DNA from: Haemaphysalis longicornis
Taxonomy: Eukaryota > Arthropoda > Arachnida > Ixodida > Ixodidae
Reading direction: 5' to 3'
NCBI GenBank assembly: GCA_013339765.2
Contig: CM023449.1
Location: 21,553,388-21,617,387, forward strand
DNA: 64,000 bases
A program made the translations under genes and the position numbers. Shown here in pieces: positions 27,043 to 37,560 of this stretch. The notes below the pieces were generated by a model. That model did not search any database and had not been told where the DNA came from. It worked only from the letters and a program-made list of their open reading frames with translations. How positions within the stretch are numbered: the first letter of the stretch is position 1; every line of letters begins with the position of its first letter.

Positions 27043-27126
<84 letters not shown>
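27030..27126. repeat. (AATC)n microsatellite without a SINE
   Basis: A nearly pure AATC array with one TTAATC interruption. Unlike the arrays at 20889 and 62091 it has no SINE body next to it on either side. The Ser-Ile-Asn-Gln repeats in overlapping frames are translations of the array. Confidence 0.96.
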
Positions 27127-27129
<3 letters not shown>

Positions 27130-28157
27130 TTGATGCATCAACGCAACTTCCAACTGTGTCGCCGATGAGAAAGCGCATTGAACCACAAGGCTCTAACCTA
27201 TTATTTCGTCTTCTATTATCTTACAAATTACAGGTTGGGTGGCGGAGTATTGCGTATTTCGCACCTGGCATGCTCGTTTATTGTTCGTTCATTTGCTTTG
27301 TTTTAGGATTTGACCTACGCACACCGCGAAGAGTGAAAAACCTCGCTGCGCAGGGTCAAAACACTCGAACAAAATACTGGGAAAACGCGTGAGCTGTAGC
27401 CTGCGCTTTCATAGCCAACCGCCCACTGTCCGTTGTGACGGTCATAGTTCCTTCCTCGTAAGTTACCGACCACCGAGCCCCGTTAAACTGCTTAGAACAC
27501 GGTCTCCCTACTACTATGCTCGGTCCTTGTTGGGGAAGGCACAACAGCATACCCATGTGTACAAGCCATGATTGCGCCGACACGCTGCGGTGCCTTGTAC
27601 CTCGCTTCGAAAGATAAGCACAGTGGGATCCACTGTTAGATGGAACACCCTAAAGCGTGCCTTAATGCTGCCCGCTACCGGCTCTTAGAAATTAACGCAT
27701 AGGAACAGGAGTACACCTGCTGCTCCGTGGCGTCAAATGTGTCTGTCAGAGTGTGTTATATCACAAAACTGAGACTGCACACCGTTTATATATGGGACGT
27801 TATCCGGGACGTGACTAAGAGTGCGCAGATAGCAGGAGGCTGCGCCTCAAAAACGTCCTCCGTACGAGAACCAGACATCCCAGAGAGAGCGCCAGCCACC
27901 CGTATTCATTTCAACAGCGGGCACTGATGCTGCGTTCCTATTCCCGGACAGCTTGGTAGACAGCCTACGAAGCAGTCTAACTAGACGTATAAGGAATGAA
28001 ATTGGATAGGCGCCGTGCTCCCAAACGCAACACCAACGCAGACGACAGCCTCGTTGCAGACATGTTGAGAAACGCAAGCAGCAGGTTTCGTAAATAGTAT
28101 TACTGTTATTATTACAAACATTACGTAATTTCAAAATTAAACAACGTCATCTTCACC
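27127..28157. other. No gene recognised
   Basis: Short frames on both strands only. A TGTCGCCGAT plus AAGGCTCTAACC block (about 27156-27200) loosely resembles one at about 31397-31430. Confidence 0.4.
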
Positions 28158-28409
28158 GCTAGTAAATTATACTGAATATTTCAATAAAAGAATAAGTGCT
28201 TTTGTTCCAACATTAATACGCAAAAAGGTGGCGTTGGCGTCACTTATTAGTTTAGAGAGGAAGGTAGCCTGCATCGTTGCTTACTTTGATGCCGTCTCCT
28301 CGAAGCAGTCTTCTTTGACGGCTTCGTTGGAATTGGAACGGTGCTTAACATGGCAAGCTGTCCGCGAAGAGGGCAACGAAGCCGTCTAAAGGGGAATTGG
28401 AACGCACAC
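28158..28409 (+). repeat. Dispersed repeat C, copy 1
   Basis: About 252 bp that matches the reverse complement of 53596-53846 along its whole length at roughly 80 to 85 percent by eye. Shared words (plus-strand form here) include AATATTTCAATAAAA at the left, AAAAAGGTGGCGTTGGCG, AGGAAGGTAGCCTGCATCGT, GGCAACGAAGCCGTCTAAAG and AATTGGAACG at the right. No coding frame. Class unknown; the equal length of both copies suggests a defined unit. Confidence 0.75.
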
Positions 28410-30117
28410 TGAGTCTTCAACCTGACCCCCGCATCAGCGTTACAGACCGCGGGACAGCTAGCCTACGGATATTCGTCAGGCCAAGCCCATATTTCCCCAA
28501 TGAGTCGCTCATGCGGACTCGCTGCACCCAGCGGAGAGAAGACCTGCATTCGCATACGCCTCGCTGAACACGCCGGGCAATGTTCACATACGCTACGTGC
28601 CTACGCATTCGCCCCGAGCGCCAGAGCTGTACGCGCCGTCGCGTGTACACGCGCTGAGTTACCACTCTCTTCCGCGTAGTGCGGTTGCCAAGTGCGCATA
28701 TAGATTACCGCGTTCCCAGGCATCGGTCATCCCGAAATTGTTTCGGCCTGCGCCGAGCAAATACGCGCGGCATGGCGGTTCGCTCCTCCGACGCCATCCA
28801 TCTCTCGCAGATGCCCACGCACGGATTTGTAAACACGAGCACGCCGTCTTTCCCTTCCTCCTCCAGCGACATTTCAAACTCCGCGCTGCGACTGCTGCCA
28901 CGGAAGGAGATTGCTTGGCAGAAATCTTCAACGCACGCTGCCAGACGCAAATCGGAGGTTTCCCCCGGCGTTGTTACACCGTGAGCTTATTGAAGTCGGG
29001 GATCGGTGGTCTTCGTGGGTCTTGACAGCCGAGAACAAATGAGTTTTCGCCAGCGTAAGACGACTCAAGCGCCAGAGAGGAAGACGTTTTGTTTTGTTGC
29101 CTCACGAGTAATTAATAATATCTCGTGACTAGCACCTAGGAGCGCTGTCGACGAAGCCAATAACGCGTGGATGTGGTATGCGGGTCTTCGTGTGAGAGGC
29201 CAGATTGCGACGGGCCGTGGCTGTTTGATAGTCTAACAACGCCGCGATATAAAAATGAAATTTAACGGAGGCAAGCTCTCGGGTGATCGTGTTTCCCTCA
29301 CTGCGCTCAAGTCACCAGAGTCGCTGAACCCGTTCAAAAGGAGATTAAGTTTCGATTCGCTTCCCATCGAGTGCTCGAAGTACAGTAGTAGAACATGTTA
29401 GTCAGAGAATAATGTTCATTCGTATGCCACCGCGTCCTGGGCTGACGGTTTCGGCGAGATGTAAGAATGGGATGATTGATGGGATACCCAAAAGTGGTCG
29501 TCGAAATTGTAGACGTTAGATACTTTAAAGAAAGCCACCAGTAGGGTTTGGTAATGGTAGTCCTTCTGCTTCAAGACGTATGGGATCGTGAATCTGACGT
29601 TTGGTCGTAATGACCACATTATGAATGCAAAGTACTAAAAAAACGCGCACTGCGATTTTATAGCTCCGAAATGGGATTAATTTAATTGGCAACGCTCCCG
29701 GCATGCCACGTTTTGTTGAGCTGATGTTTGTTTATCGCTGGAAGCAGTGTAATACACATGGTCGCGGTAATGTGAGAACTGCACATACAAGTCATGCTAC
29801 CTGAACATAACAACATAAATAACGTCTAAGAGCACAGTTTAGCGTTGGCTTTGTAAAGGAATCGCACAAAATTCATAATTTTCTTCACATCTTGGCTAAT
29901 CAAAGTGCCGTAACAACAATTCAACATTAATGCTTCAGTGGGGCTTCCTTGACGTGACACACCATCCCAATTACTGCACACCAGTTAACTGCAATGTTCC
30001 ATAAAAGGTTCCTTGGTCAAATTTGCTGCTTTCTACGCATCGTTTTTCACGGCCGAATGAACTGAGACCAACGTCAAAGTTTATTCTGCACGGGTGTGCA
30101 TTTACGCCTTTACTTCG
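28410..30117. other. No gene recognised
   Basis: A CpG-rich patch at about 28570-28980 supports several overlapping frames (28597-29025 plus, 28659-28931 minus), none with a domain. The remainder is AT-rich. Confidence 0.4.
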
Positions 30118-30571
30118 TTAAAGGGACCCTGCAACACTTCTTTTGACTTTTTTTGGAATGTTAAATGCTTGCAGAACGTAGTTACCCAACACACCCAGTA
30201 CTGAGGTTAGGGGGTCGCAAAGTACCTCATCCCAAAACTTACTGCCCTATGCCCATCAGTTAACTTGTAGACACGCTGAAAATATTTTTCTGTCTTTCCC
30301 GGTCTTGACGTTCTTCGACGGCTCGGAATTACGTCACTAAGGCATGTAGCGGCTGTTGGCCAGTTTTCCTTCAGTTGCAGCAATGAACGCTTTTCGGTAG
30401 CAACTAAAAAAAAGCCACAAAAAGCAAAGCAGAAATGGAAGGCGTATCTGGTGCGACAAGCAAATCACGCAGTGCCGCTCTGTGCTGGCGACAACTATAG
30501 ATTTCGCAGTGGTTCCAGACGCAAAGGAAAGAGTGAAAGCGCTTATCGAAAGTGTTGCAGGGTCCCTTTAA
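30118..30571. mobile_element. TTAA-flanked MITE with AGGGACCCTGCAACACTT ends
   Basis: An identical 18-base inverted repeat AGGGACCCTGCAACACTT begins right after TTAA (30118-30121) and ends right before TTAA (30568-30571). TTAA target duplication is characteristic of piggyBac-type elements. The interior has no long frame. The same element, in the opposite orientation and with decayed ends, lies at 62818-63257, and a more degraded copy at 19757-20428. Confidence 0.85.
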
Positions 30572-32348
30572 ATCCAGAACCACTGAGGAAAAAAGAAAAA
30601 AAAACGTTTTAAAGCGGTACAGCGGAACACATCGGGCGGAAAGTGTAACGGAAGAAAAAATGAAAGTTAGCTGACACGATCTCGTCGCAACGGTCCGTTA
30701 GGCGGCCGTTGCATCATCGCTAGAAGGGCGCCCGGAGCCGGCGATAATGAGGCGGAACATTATTATTCATGACGCGGACATCACACCGGACGTTCCGGCG
30801 CGGTCACTCCTTTGTCGTCGTCGTCACGGGGAAGGCGAAAACAAAAAACGTCGAGAGCGCGTGGTCACGCTCAAATTACAGGACACGTTGCCACGACAGG
30901 GAGAACAATGAATGGCCGCGGGTGTTCCTAATAGCGGTGTTGCGTAACTGATATGCGCACAACACAGCAATAATTAAATCACCTTACGGGATACATTAAG
31001 GTTTTTCGACAGTAAAATATTGAGCCCGGGCGCCCGAAGACAAACGAGCTATTAACTATCACGATCGGTTGCCGGCCCGGGCGACCACCTGCGTGCCATG
31101 GCGAATTAATGCTCGCCCGGGGTGGCGCGAAGCGATGATAGGCTTATAGGCTTTACCCTGATGCGGAAGATAACGCCGGTCATCCATCTGCATCAAACAC
31201 GCGTTGGTATAATATACTTAACGTGGGGTGGAATTCCGAAACCATGAAAAATTACCGAATCTGCCAGCTGTTAAGCACGGAGAGAGGAACGGGAGCTGGA
31301 GGAGCCGGAGTTTCTTTTTTTAGGCGTATTTAGCAATGACGCATTACGGACTGAAAGTCTGTACTCGCGTCCTTTGCTGAGACTTGGGGCACGGTGTCGC
31401 CGATTGAGGAGACACAGGGCTCTAAGCCTTAAGGACATTATTGGGTGAAAAACGTCGTTGTTGTTGCAGTTGTTGCCTAATACAAATACAGATTATTGCC
31501 GCCGTTCACGTGAGTAAATAAGGAAAACACATTTGAGTTCGTCTGAAATGTCAACCTGGGTCTCCAAAGTATCCTAGTACACCCCACTGCGCTGTTTCTA
31601 CGGGTTGTCAGTGGTGGGATGAAGAGATAAACCGGTTCGTATCGCGTGACGAGGGAACGTGACAGCGCGTGATTAGAACAGGTGCTTCCAGCCGCACACA
31701 ACTCCGATTCAGGAGAAACTGCTGCCTGTGCCAGCTTGTTGGAGTATTTCTTCGCCTAAAGACAAAGAACCGAAAGAAAAGAAAGAAAATGCGAACATGG
31801 TGTAGCCGTAAAGGAATCGTTGGTAAGCATAATTCAAAGCACGTGAGCAGACTTAAGTTCCCCGAGAAATTTCTCGGCCTGGTTGTTCGTCTTTAAGCTT
31901 CAGACATTGCTAGCTTTGTAAGTGTGCGGAACCAAAGAGCATGGCGATTTTAACGAAGTAGAAAACAAAACGCGGTCTATTTTCCGCCACATCAGAGGGC
32001 TCCTCGTTACCAGCAGACGCCTAATATGTGGCACAGACGTTCATGACTGCGTTATGTAAAGATTGAACGCTGGTGCGATGTCTGATCTGTGAAAATTAGC
32101 ATTCGACGACAGTTTCATTCGCCATTTTCGAAAACCTCATTCAGTGCCCCTTTACACGCAATGTATTTGTGAGTGTTCCGATCTTTAGTGCTGCTGTTTC
32201 CTTAATCCGTACGTGTGATCCCCCTTGGAGCAAATCACACACTTGTTCAAAGATTAAGCCCCGTTGACAGCGAACCGCCGCCCCTAGGACACGAGGCGCA
32301 GGTATACCATTGTGTCTTTAAAAGCTGGTCAACTTTCTTAGTGCTAAT
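30572..32348. other. No gene recognised
   Basis: Contains short frames only. GC-rich words around 30690-30740 and 31020-31140 are not long enough to call an island. Confidence 0.4.
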
Positions 32349-32768
32349 TTAAAGCGGAGGTGTGGCGCTTGGCTGGAGTAAATCACGCAGCGCGGCCGGG
32401 CCGCTGTTGATGGTTTCGGCATTTAAGGTGCCACAAAAATGAAAAAAGAAACACAATAACAAGCAAGAATCATCCGCATGTATAACCAAATTTATCGTAA
32501 CCTCCGACGCATACAACAATTCTAATATAAATAATAAAAAGTAGAGGCCTAAGTACGTTCCCTTGAGGAACACCACAATGAACACAATGTGGGATAACTG
32601 TCCATGAAGTACAGCTGAAGAAGGCCACCTCAGAATTAGAAGTGGTTCACAAGTAACGTTTTGCGATTTACGCAGTCCAACATTTTCGGATATTCTGTAT
32701 AGATATGAAGTATGAATTATTGGCATCCTAGTATCTCTTTCTTTTAAAGAAAACAAAAGCGATAACAC
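32349..32768 (-). pseudogene. LINE reverse transcriptase fragment, frameshifted
   Basis: On the minus strand, GVPQG at 32574-32560 followed in the same frame by VLRPLLFIIYI is the conserved reverse transcriptase block before the catalytic site of non-LTR elements. About 80 bases on, in another frame, LVIHADDSCLLL (HADD at 32480-32469) is the YADD/FADD catalytic block with His at the first position. The switch of frame between the two blocks shows at least one indel, so this copy is dead. It retains the central palm region, while the fragment at 15342-16540 retains the thumb and 3' end; whether both belong to one family cannot be decided. Confidence 0.8.
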
Positions 32769-33479
32769 AGCCGACCGAGAAGAGGGTTAGCAGTGTCAGT
32801 GAAGGAAAAGAGAAGGCATTCACGGCGGCAAACTGAAAACAATGGCAGAAAACAAAAGCATTACAAACTATTCCTCGTTCTCGCGCCATTCTTCCGCTGG
32901 ACACACAATAATTGAGTTACGTCACGAACAAGAGCACCCAGATCTCTCGCGCGGTCGTTACAACCGTTCCTCTGACAACAAAGAAAACTCGACTTCGAAC
33001 AAGGCAGCTCCCAACTGTGTACGTGTTTGCACGACGCGGGCGCATTACGCATTTAAGCCGGCTTAAGCATCGTGCTCAAAACTGGACCAGGTCAGCGCAA
33101 CTAAGCGCCCGGAACCCAAGCGTTCGTCCAGCACACGATACAATGTAGCGCCCTAACCGCCAAGTGTGGATCGAGCGGCATTAGCACCTGCGGCGCTTCC
33201 CGTGGCGGGTTCACACCACCCGGATCCGGTCTCCACGATGGTCCACAGAGCAGTGCAGGGAAGTTTTCTGCACTGCAACATCGCCCGACGACCGCGGTAT
33301 GCAAATATCGGATGTCCCGCATCCCACGATCCGATCGGGTACGACGATATATAGTGCGCGCGAAAATTGTAGGAGAGAGCTTCGTCGTAAATCGTAAACA
33401 CCTCATAGGTTACAAGAAAGCCCGCGTACTACCTCCTCGCTTCGGTCGTCTGCGCAAATAGATCGGCAAGCTTAGGTTT
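32769..33479. other. No gene recognised
   Basis: Short frames on both strands; no repeat matched. Confidence 0.4.
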
Positions 33480-34095
33480 GTTTTAGTGACGCGTTTTTTG
33501 CTCCCTGTTGCCGCTAACAAAGCAAATAGAGGGCGCTCCTGTTACGTAATCCGTGTCGTCAGAGCCCTCCGTGACCGCACTACGACGCACCGGGAAAGCA
33601 GCTGATCGCGATGTGCTTGAGCATCGCTGAGCGGAACAGGCAGCTCGTCGCTTGTCGTAAACGTCTTCGTTCCCACGGCAGCGCCGGTGGCGGACCCCGC
33701 GTGGTTGTTGTGGGCGCAGCAGCTCTGCACTGCCGCGCTCGGGAGTCACGAAGCCGCCCGCAGCATCGGCTCGTGCCGCGCGCGGGAACGCGGGCAGAGC
33801 CGAGTTCCAGATGGGCGCCGCCGAAGTGGAGCATTCGCTTCGAAGACGACGACGACGACGCAAGAGCGCTGCCGCCGGATAGTTCCGCCGCGTTCCTACG
33901 CGGCTCGTATACAGCCAGCAGCGATGTTAAGGCTTGCTGCAGTGGTTCCTTCCGTCAACGGCACCTTACGGATCTATCTACTGAACAGGTTTCACTTCCG
34001 GTGGGGCCAAACTTCTTGCAGGGATGGCGCGTTACGGATCATCTAACGACACAGCATTATTCTGTAAATGCCCGTTCTCCTACTCACATCAGGCA
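33480..34095. promoter_or_regulatory. GC- and CpG-rich block, possible promoter or exon
   Basis: CpG-dense stretch with long overlapping frames on both strands (186 residues at 33611-34171 plus, 126 residues at 33483-33863 minus). Neither has a recognisable domain. An acidic run on the plus strand (33843-33862) comes from a GAC repeat. A gene start is possible but unproven. Confidence 0.2.
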
Positions 34096-34482
34096 GCGTC
34101 TTTCTAAACGCTTCGCTCCACAGAGCACCCACGTGACATGCGTGATGTCACTGCGCGCGCTATTCTTTTGAGCGCCTGCTAAAACAAGCCCACCATTCGG
34201 GTTCTGCGGCCTCGATTTAGAGTACTGAGTACTGGCGCTGACGGCTTGGGTTCGAGCCCCAGCAAGTCGGTCTCAGCTTTTTTTTTTTTTTAGGGGACGG
34301 GGGTGGGGGGGTTTCCAGAACTTAAATCTACGTGTCCCTTTCGTTAATAATGGTGACTTGGTATGTTTTCAGTGGCTTTAGGTTTGGGGCGCAGCCAATT
34401 CCTACGTTTAATTACTGTTCTGCATCGCGCGAACAGACACGTCACGTGGGTGCTCTGTGCGGTGAAGCGTTTGGAAATACGC
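34096..34482. mobile_element. Foldback element with 42-base inverted arms
   Basis: Arms at 34096-34137 and 34441-34482 are inverted complements at about 37 of 42 positions. The shared core is ACAGAGCACCCACGTGAC, which contains the E-box CACGTG. The arms are separated by 303 bp that hold a tRNA-like B-box segment and a run of 14 T. No clear target duplication. Confidence 0.7.
34205..34291 (+). other. tRNA-like Pol III segment with T-run
   Basis: A B-box match GGTTCGAGCCC (34249-34259) lies in a short stem-capable context (CTTGGGTTCGAGCCCCAG) and is followed by a run of 14 T (34278-34291), which would terminate Pol III. A convincing A box and a full cloverleaf are missing, so this is a tRNA-derived sequence and not a tRNA gene. 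Confidence 0.4.
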
Positions 34483-34947
34483 CACCGGGCAGTGCGTCTC
34501 GATAGAAATTTTGCGATGGTTCAATAGTAAGAATATGAGGCTGCTCTGCGGTCGAGGGTGCGAGGATAAGATGGCGATGAAGCACAGCCGTCCAAGGTCC
34601 ACTTATGGGAAATTACATGCCCGTAGATATTCTTCCAACCTATGTGGTTGGTGTCGCCCCTAAGGATGCCAGAGGAGTGGAGGAGATTGAAGAGGCTGGG
34701 GACGAGAATTCGCATCTTAGTTCTTTACCCCACTTCGCCGTCCTCGTGTCGAAAATAGGTTGCCTAAGTCTTTCCCGCTTTGCTGACATCTCCTTCGGGA
34801 GGATGCCGGGGCATAATCTATATCGGTAGACATGCCTACATGCACCACCGTATGTCACCGAAAAGTTACACTAACATACAGCTACAGTTATGAAAACATT
34901 ACGCGGGGCGCTTATTTCTGCGCACATGGTTTGAAGGCGAAAGCTTG
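34483..34947. other. No gene recognised
   Basis: Two short frames on opposite strands (34605-34829 plus, 34640-34858 minus) overlap almost completely; neither is recognisable. Confidence 0.4.
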
Positions 34948-34960
34948 GTGATTATCAAAT

Positions 34961-35253
34961 CCGGGCTTGCTTCCAAGCTAGTTGGTACATTACTACTAAT
35001 AAAATTTAGAGCATGAAGCAAGTGGGCTCGTTGGTGCATGTTAAAAACGTGGAAGACAGCGCGAATTAACGGGACGAAGAGTGTGTCTTCTACTCTGTGT
35101 CCCATTAATTCGCGCCGTTTTCTACGTTTTTTACATATAAAACACTGCGCTAAGTTGACATCGGCGAAGACGAAGGACGGCGAGACACAAGCTTTCGTGT
35201 GTGGGCATTTAGTGTCTTCGTCAATGTCAACTTAGCGCAGTGTTTTAAAAGTA
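34961..35253 (-). mobile_element. Double-hairpin mini-element, copy 2
   Basis: Flanked by perfect 13 bp direct repeats GTGATTATCAAAT (34948-34960 and 35254-35266). Inside are two adjacent hairpins. Hairpin one has arms 35039-35075 and 35099-35135 with 32 of 37 bases paired; hairpin two has arms 35139-35171 and 35214-35246 with 31 of 33 paired. Read on the minus strand they are followed by two tail sequences, GCACCAACGAGCCCACTTGC (in 35015-35037) and GTACCAACTAGCTTGGAAGC (in 34961-34988); the second abuts the direct repeat. The tails match those of the copies at 16645, 53868 and 60553. The two-hairpin, two-tail organisation suggests a dimer or a nested insertion. Confidence 0.78.
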
Positions 35254-35266
35254 GTGATTATCAAAT

Positions 35267-35464
35267 GCTTATTTCTTCCTACACCACGTTTGCGTCTCTT
35301 TCTTCGCTTTCGTTTCACCGTCTTTTCGAGCAAAATACTTCAAAAGGCAAACTAGTGACACACGCCACAGCTTCCACTGAATCAGAGATATGCGCGACTC
35401 TGATGCGCCTGTTCTACTCATGTACTGGCACGCTGACTTGTCACGCGGCACGCATCATCTTAAC
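35267..35464. other. Spacer
   Basis: No feature recognised apart from the right flanking direct repeat of the preceding element. Confidence 0.4.
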
Positions 35465-35541
35465 TTTTGTTCCACCACTGGCAACGTTTCTAGTGTGGGA
35501 ACCCGGGTTCAAATCCTAGGGTGAAGTCAAATATGTTTTTT
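35465..35541 (+). other. tRNA-like Pol III segment
   Basis: B-box match GGTTCAAATCC (35506-35516) in CCCGGGTTCAAATCC, followed by a T8 run (35534-35541). No convincing A box or acceptor stem. Probably a tRNA-derived SINE head or a relic. Confidence 0.35.
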
Positions 35542-36180
35542 TTATTTACTCTTTACACCGGCGGCCATTTTCTTGACAAAGCAATTATTCCTATTACTGC
35601 ACCTACGACTACGACGACAATAACGACGACGATTTTTCGCGGAATGAGACACTGAAGGACTTTGCCCTGAAAAAAAAAATGAAGGAAGCTTCTACTAACG
35701 CGTAAGACTTAAAGGTAGCGAAGCTGTACGCAACCTTCACGACCATCATGACGGTTTAAGTCCACGATTGCAGCCGATTTGCTTCTTCTTCGCTGCTGCA
35801 GCGGCATTTACTCCGTCTTTGTTGTTATAACCGCGAAGAAGAAACAAATCGAAGAAGCAGAACGAGCGAACGGAACACGCACACTTAAACTAGGCGCCCG
35901 CAGGTGCAACGTGTACTATCACGTATTTCGTGTCGAGCAGGTGCATGATCCCTCTCCTCACAGTCACAGCCGAGTGAATAAGCCGTTCGACTCTCAGGTA
36001 CTAACCACATTGTACGAGATCCACAAGCTACAAGACCCTGACCACGAGTGGCTGCCAGTTTTGGTAGAGCTGTGTACTTTTGATGTTTATTTTAAGTTTT
36101 TCCGTCAGCCAAAGCATGGGAGACGGTTTTTAATCTATCCTTGACTTGACGTGTGTTTTGAAAAACGGTAATAAAAAAAA
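35542..36180. other. No gene recognised; one open frame of 121 codons
   Basis: The plus-strand frame 35779-36144 encodes a mostly hydrophilic 121-residue stretch with no domain I can name and no splice or gene context. I do not call it a gene. Confidence 0.4.
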
Positions 36181-36181
36181 T

Positions 36182-36277
36182 GCAATCGTAGCCTAGCGGG
36201 TAATACGATTGACTCTATCTCCGCTGACCTACCGGACACAGGTTCAAATCCCGCCGGTGGCAAGGGTTTCTTTTCTT
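36182..36277 (+). other. tRNA-like sequence with A and B boxes
   Basis: TAGCCTAGCGGG (36189-36200) fits the A-box consensus and GGTTCAAATCC (36241-36251) fits the B box, 52 bases apart, followed by TTTCTTTTCTTT. The first 7 bases do not pair with the expected 3' acceptor strand and the T stem has mismatches, so this is more likely the head of a tRNA-derived SINE or a tRNA pseudogene than a working tRNA. Confidence 0.5.
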
Positions 36278-36424
36278 TATACTGTTATGCTGAGTTTGGC
36301 GAAACGCCGGAATAAACGAATTGCTAAAGAGCTTCCTCGTTAAAATGTCGCACGTTTTATTACTCTGCAGTGAGTGAAACACCGCCACATATAAACGCGC
36401 TTACGTTTGGCACAGATAGGGAAG

Positions 36425-36455
36425 GATGATGATGATGATGATGACGACGACGACA
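36425..36455 (+). repeat. (GAT)n(GAC)n trinucleotide run
   Basis: GATGATGATGATGATGAT followed by GACGACGACGAC. It produces the poly-Asp and poly-Ser stretches in overlapping frames. Confidence 0.95.
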
Positions 36456-36559
36456 AAACTAGATGGGGCAGCTTTCGTTCCAAGCTACAAGCTCCCGCTC
36501 TAGTCTGTTGCAAACGCCGCATGGATGCGCAAATCCCAATGCATACACACGAGTGCGCG

Positions 36560-37530
36560 CAGTTCGGTAGCAGCGCAGCAGCGAAAAGAAAGCCGCCTTC
36601 TCGTTTTTGCTTCGGAGCGCTCCGCCAGCGCGGCCCGCTCCCTCGCCCTCGGCGGCCACGACATCGGCGGCGAGCATCGTAACAAAGATCGCATCCAGGC
36701 ACGACTTGGGAGGGATCCGCGAGAGCTCCCGGGCGGACAGATTAGCCATTCACACGCGCAGTAGCCGTTGTTCTCGCGCGGCCCCGCTGCCGCAGCCAGA
36801 TCGTGCGCGCTGGCGGCCGAAAAAGAAAAGAGCGGCCACGGCTTCCGTTCGACGACGACCGGCGCTGCCGCCGCGAGCCGCCAACGAGAGCGCGGGCGTG
36901 AGCGAGAAAAGATATCTCGGATCGGCTTTATGCGCACTCCCTGCTGGACAGAGTCTTCCTTCCCTCCGATCACGACTTTTCTGCAGCGGACGATTCTGGA
37001 AGAGGAGGGGAGGCGGGACGATGGAGAGGAGGATGGAGCAAAACAGCGGCGGCCTCTGGCGTAACCCTAGCTTCCGTCGTTGCGCTACGTGCATGGCTCG
37101 TTACGTCGTCCGAGACGTTTCGGCCTGCTCTCCTTTTGTCTCGCTGCCTTCTCTAACTGTCTCTCTCTCTTTTCCGACGAAACGACTCGCAGCAAGCTCA
37201 CGCATCCTTAGAGCTGTTTTCCCGCTCACGCTCTTTTGTCTTTTCGCGTCGCGTGTGCTCCAACTCCCAGAACGCGTCCAGCGTCGTTACACTTTGTTTT
37301 TTGTCGTTGGACGCTTCTTTCTCTCTCTTTGTTTCCGCGTCCTAATCGTCGCGCGTCAATTTCTCCCCGGCCGCGTGGGCAACGCGTGCGCTGCTGTGTA
37401 CGCTCCGGTGAACAATGGGACGACCGGATCGCGCTGGAAAATGAGGGGGAGGGACGGAAGAAGAAGAAGGAGTGCTGGTGATGCAAGCGCACGTGTTCCA
37501 AGAACGTCCCCGAGTGTACATTGAGAGCAA
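36560..37530. promoter_or_regulatory. CpG-rich block, strongest promoter candidate in the window
   Basis: A GC-rich stretch of nearly 1 kb with dense CpG, many CGGC and CGCG words and pyrimidine-rich CTCTCT patches. It carries the longest open frame in the window (305 codons, 36607-37524 plus) together with long frames on the other strand (157 codons at 36500-36973, 114 at 36750-37094). Simultaneous openness of several frames is what few stop codons at high GC gives; the predicted protein is Arg/Ser-rich without a domain. A promoter with a long 5' untranslated region is plausible, in either direction. Confidence 0.35.
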
Positions 37531-37560
37531 GGGAGTGACAGTGCGGAGCGCTAGTATGGT

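Noticed and set aside
27156..27200. Possible repeat shared with about 31397-31430 (TGTCGCCGAT ... GGCTCTAA)
   Set aside because: Too short and diverged to separate from chance without an alignment.
35779..36144. 121-codon frame as a possible host exon
   Set aside because: No domain, no splice or promoter context, and it sits among repeats; could be chance.
36182..36262. tRNA gene
   Set aside because: A and B boxes are present, but the acceptor strands do not pair and the T stem has mismatches; kept only as a tRNA-like segment.
36607..37524. 305-codon open frame, the longest in the window
   Set aside because: Low-complexity Arg/Ser/Pro-rich translation of a CpG-rich block, with long overlapping frames on the other strand and no domain.
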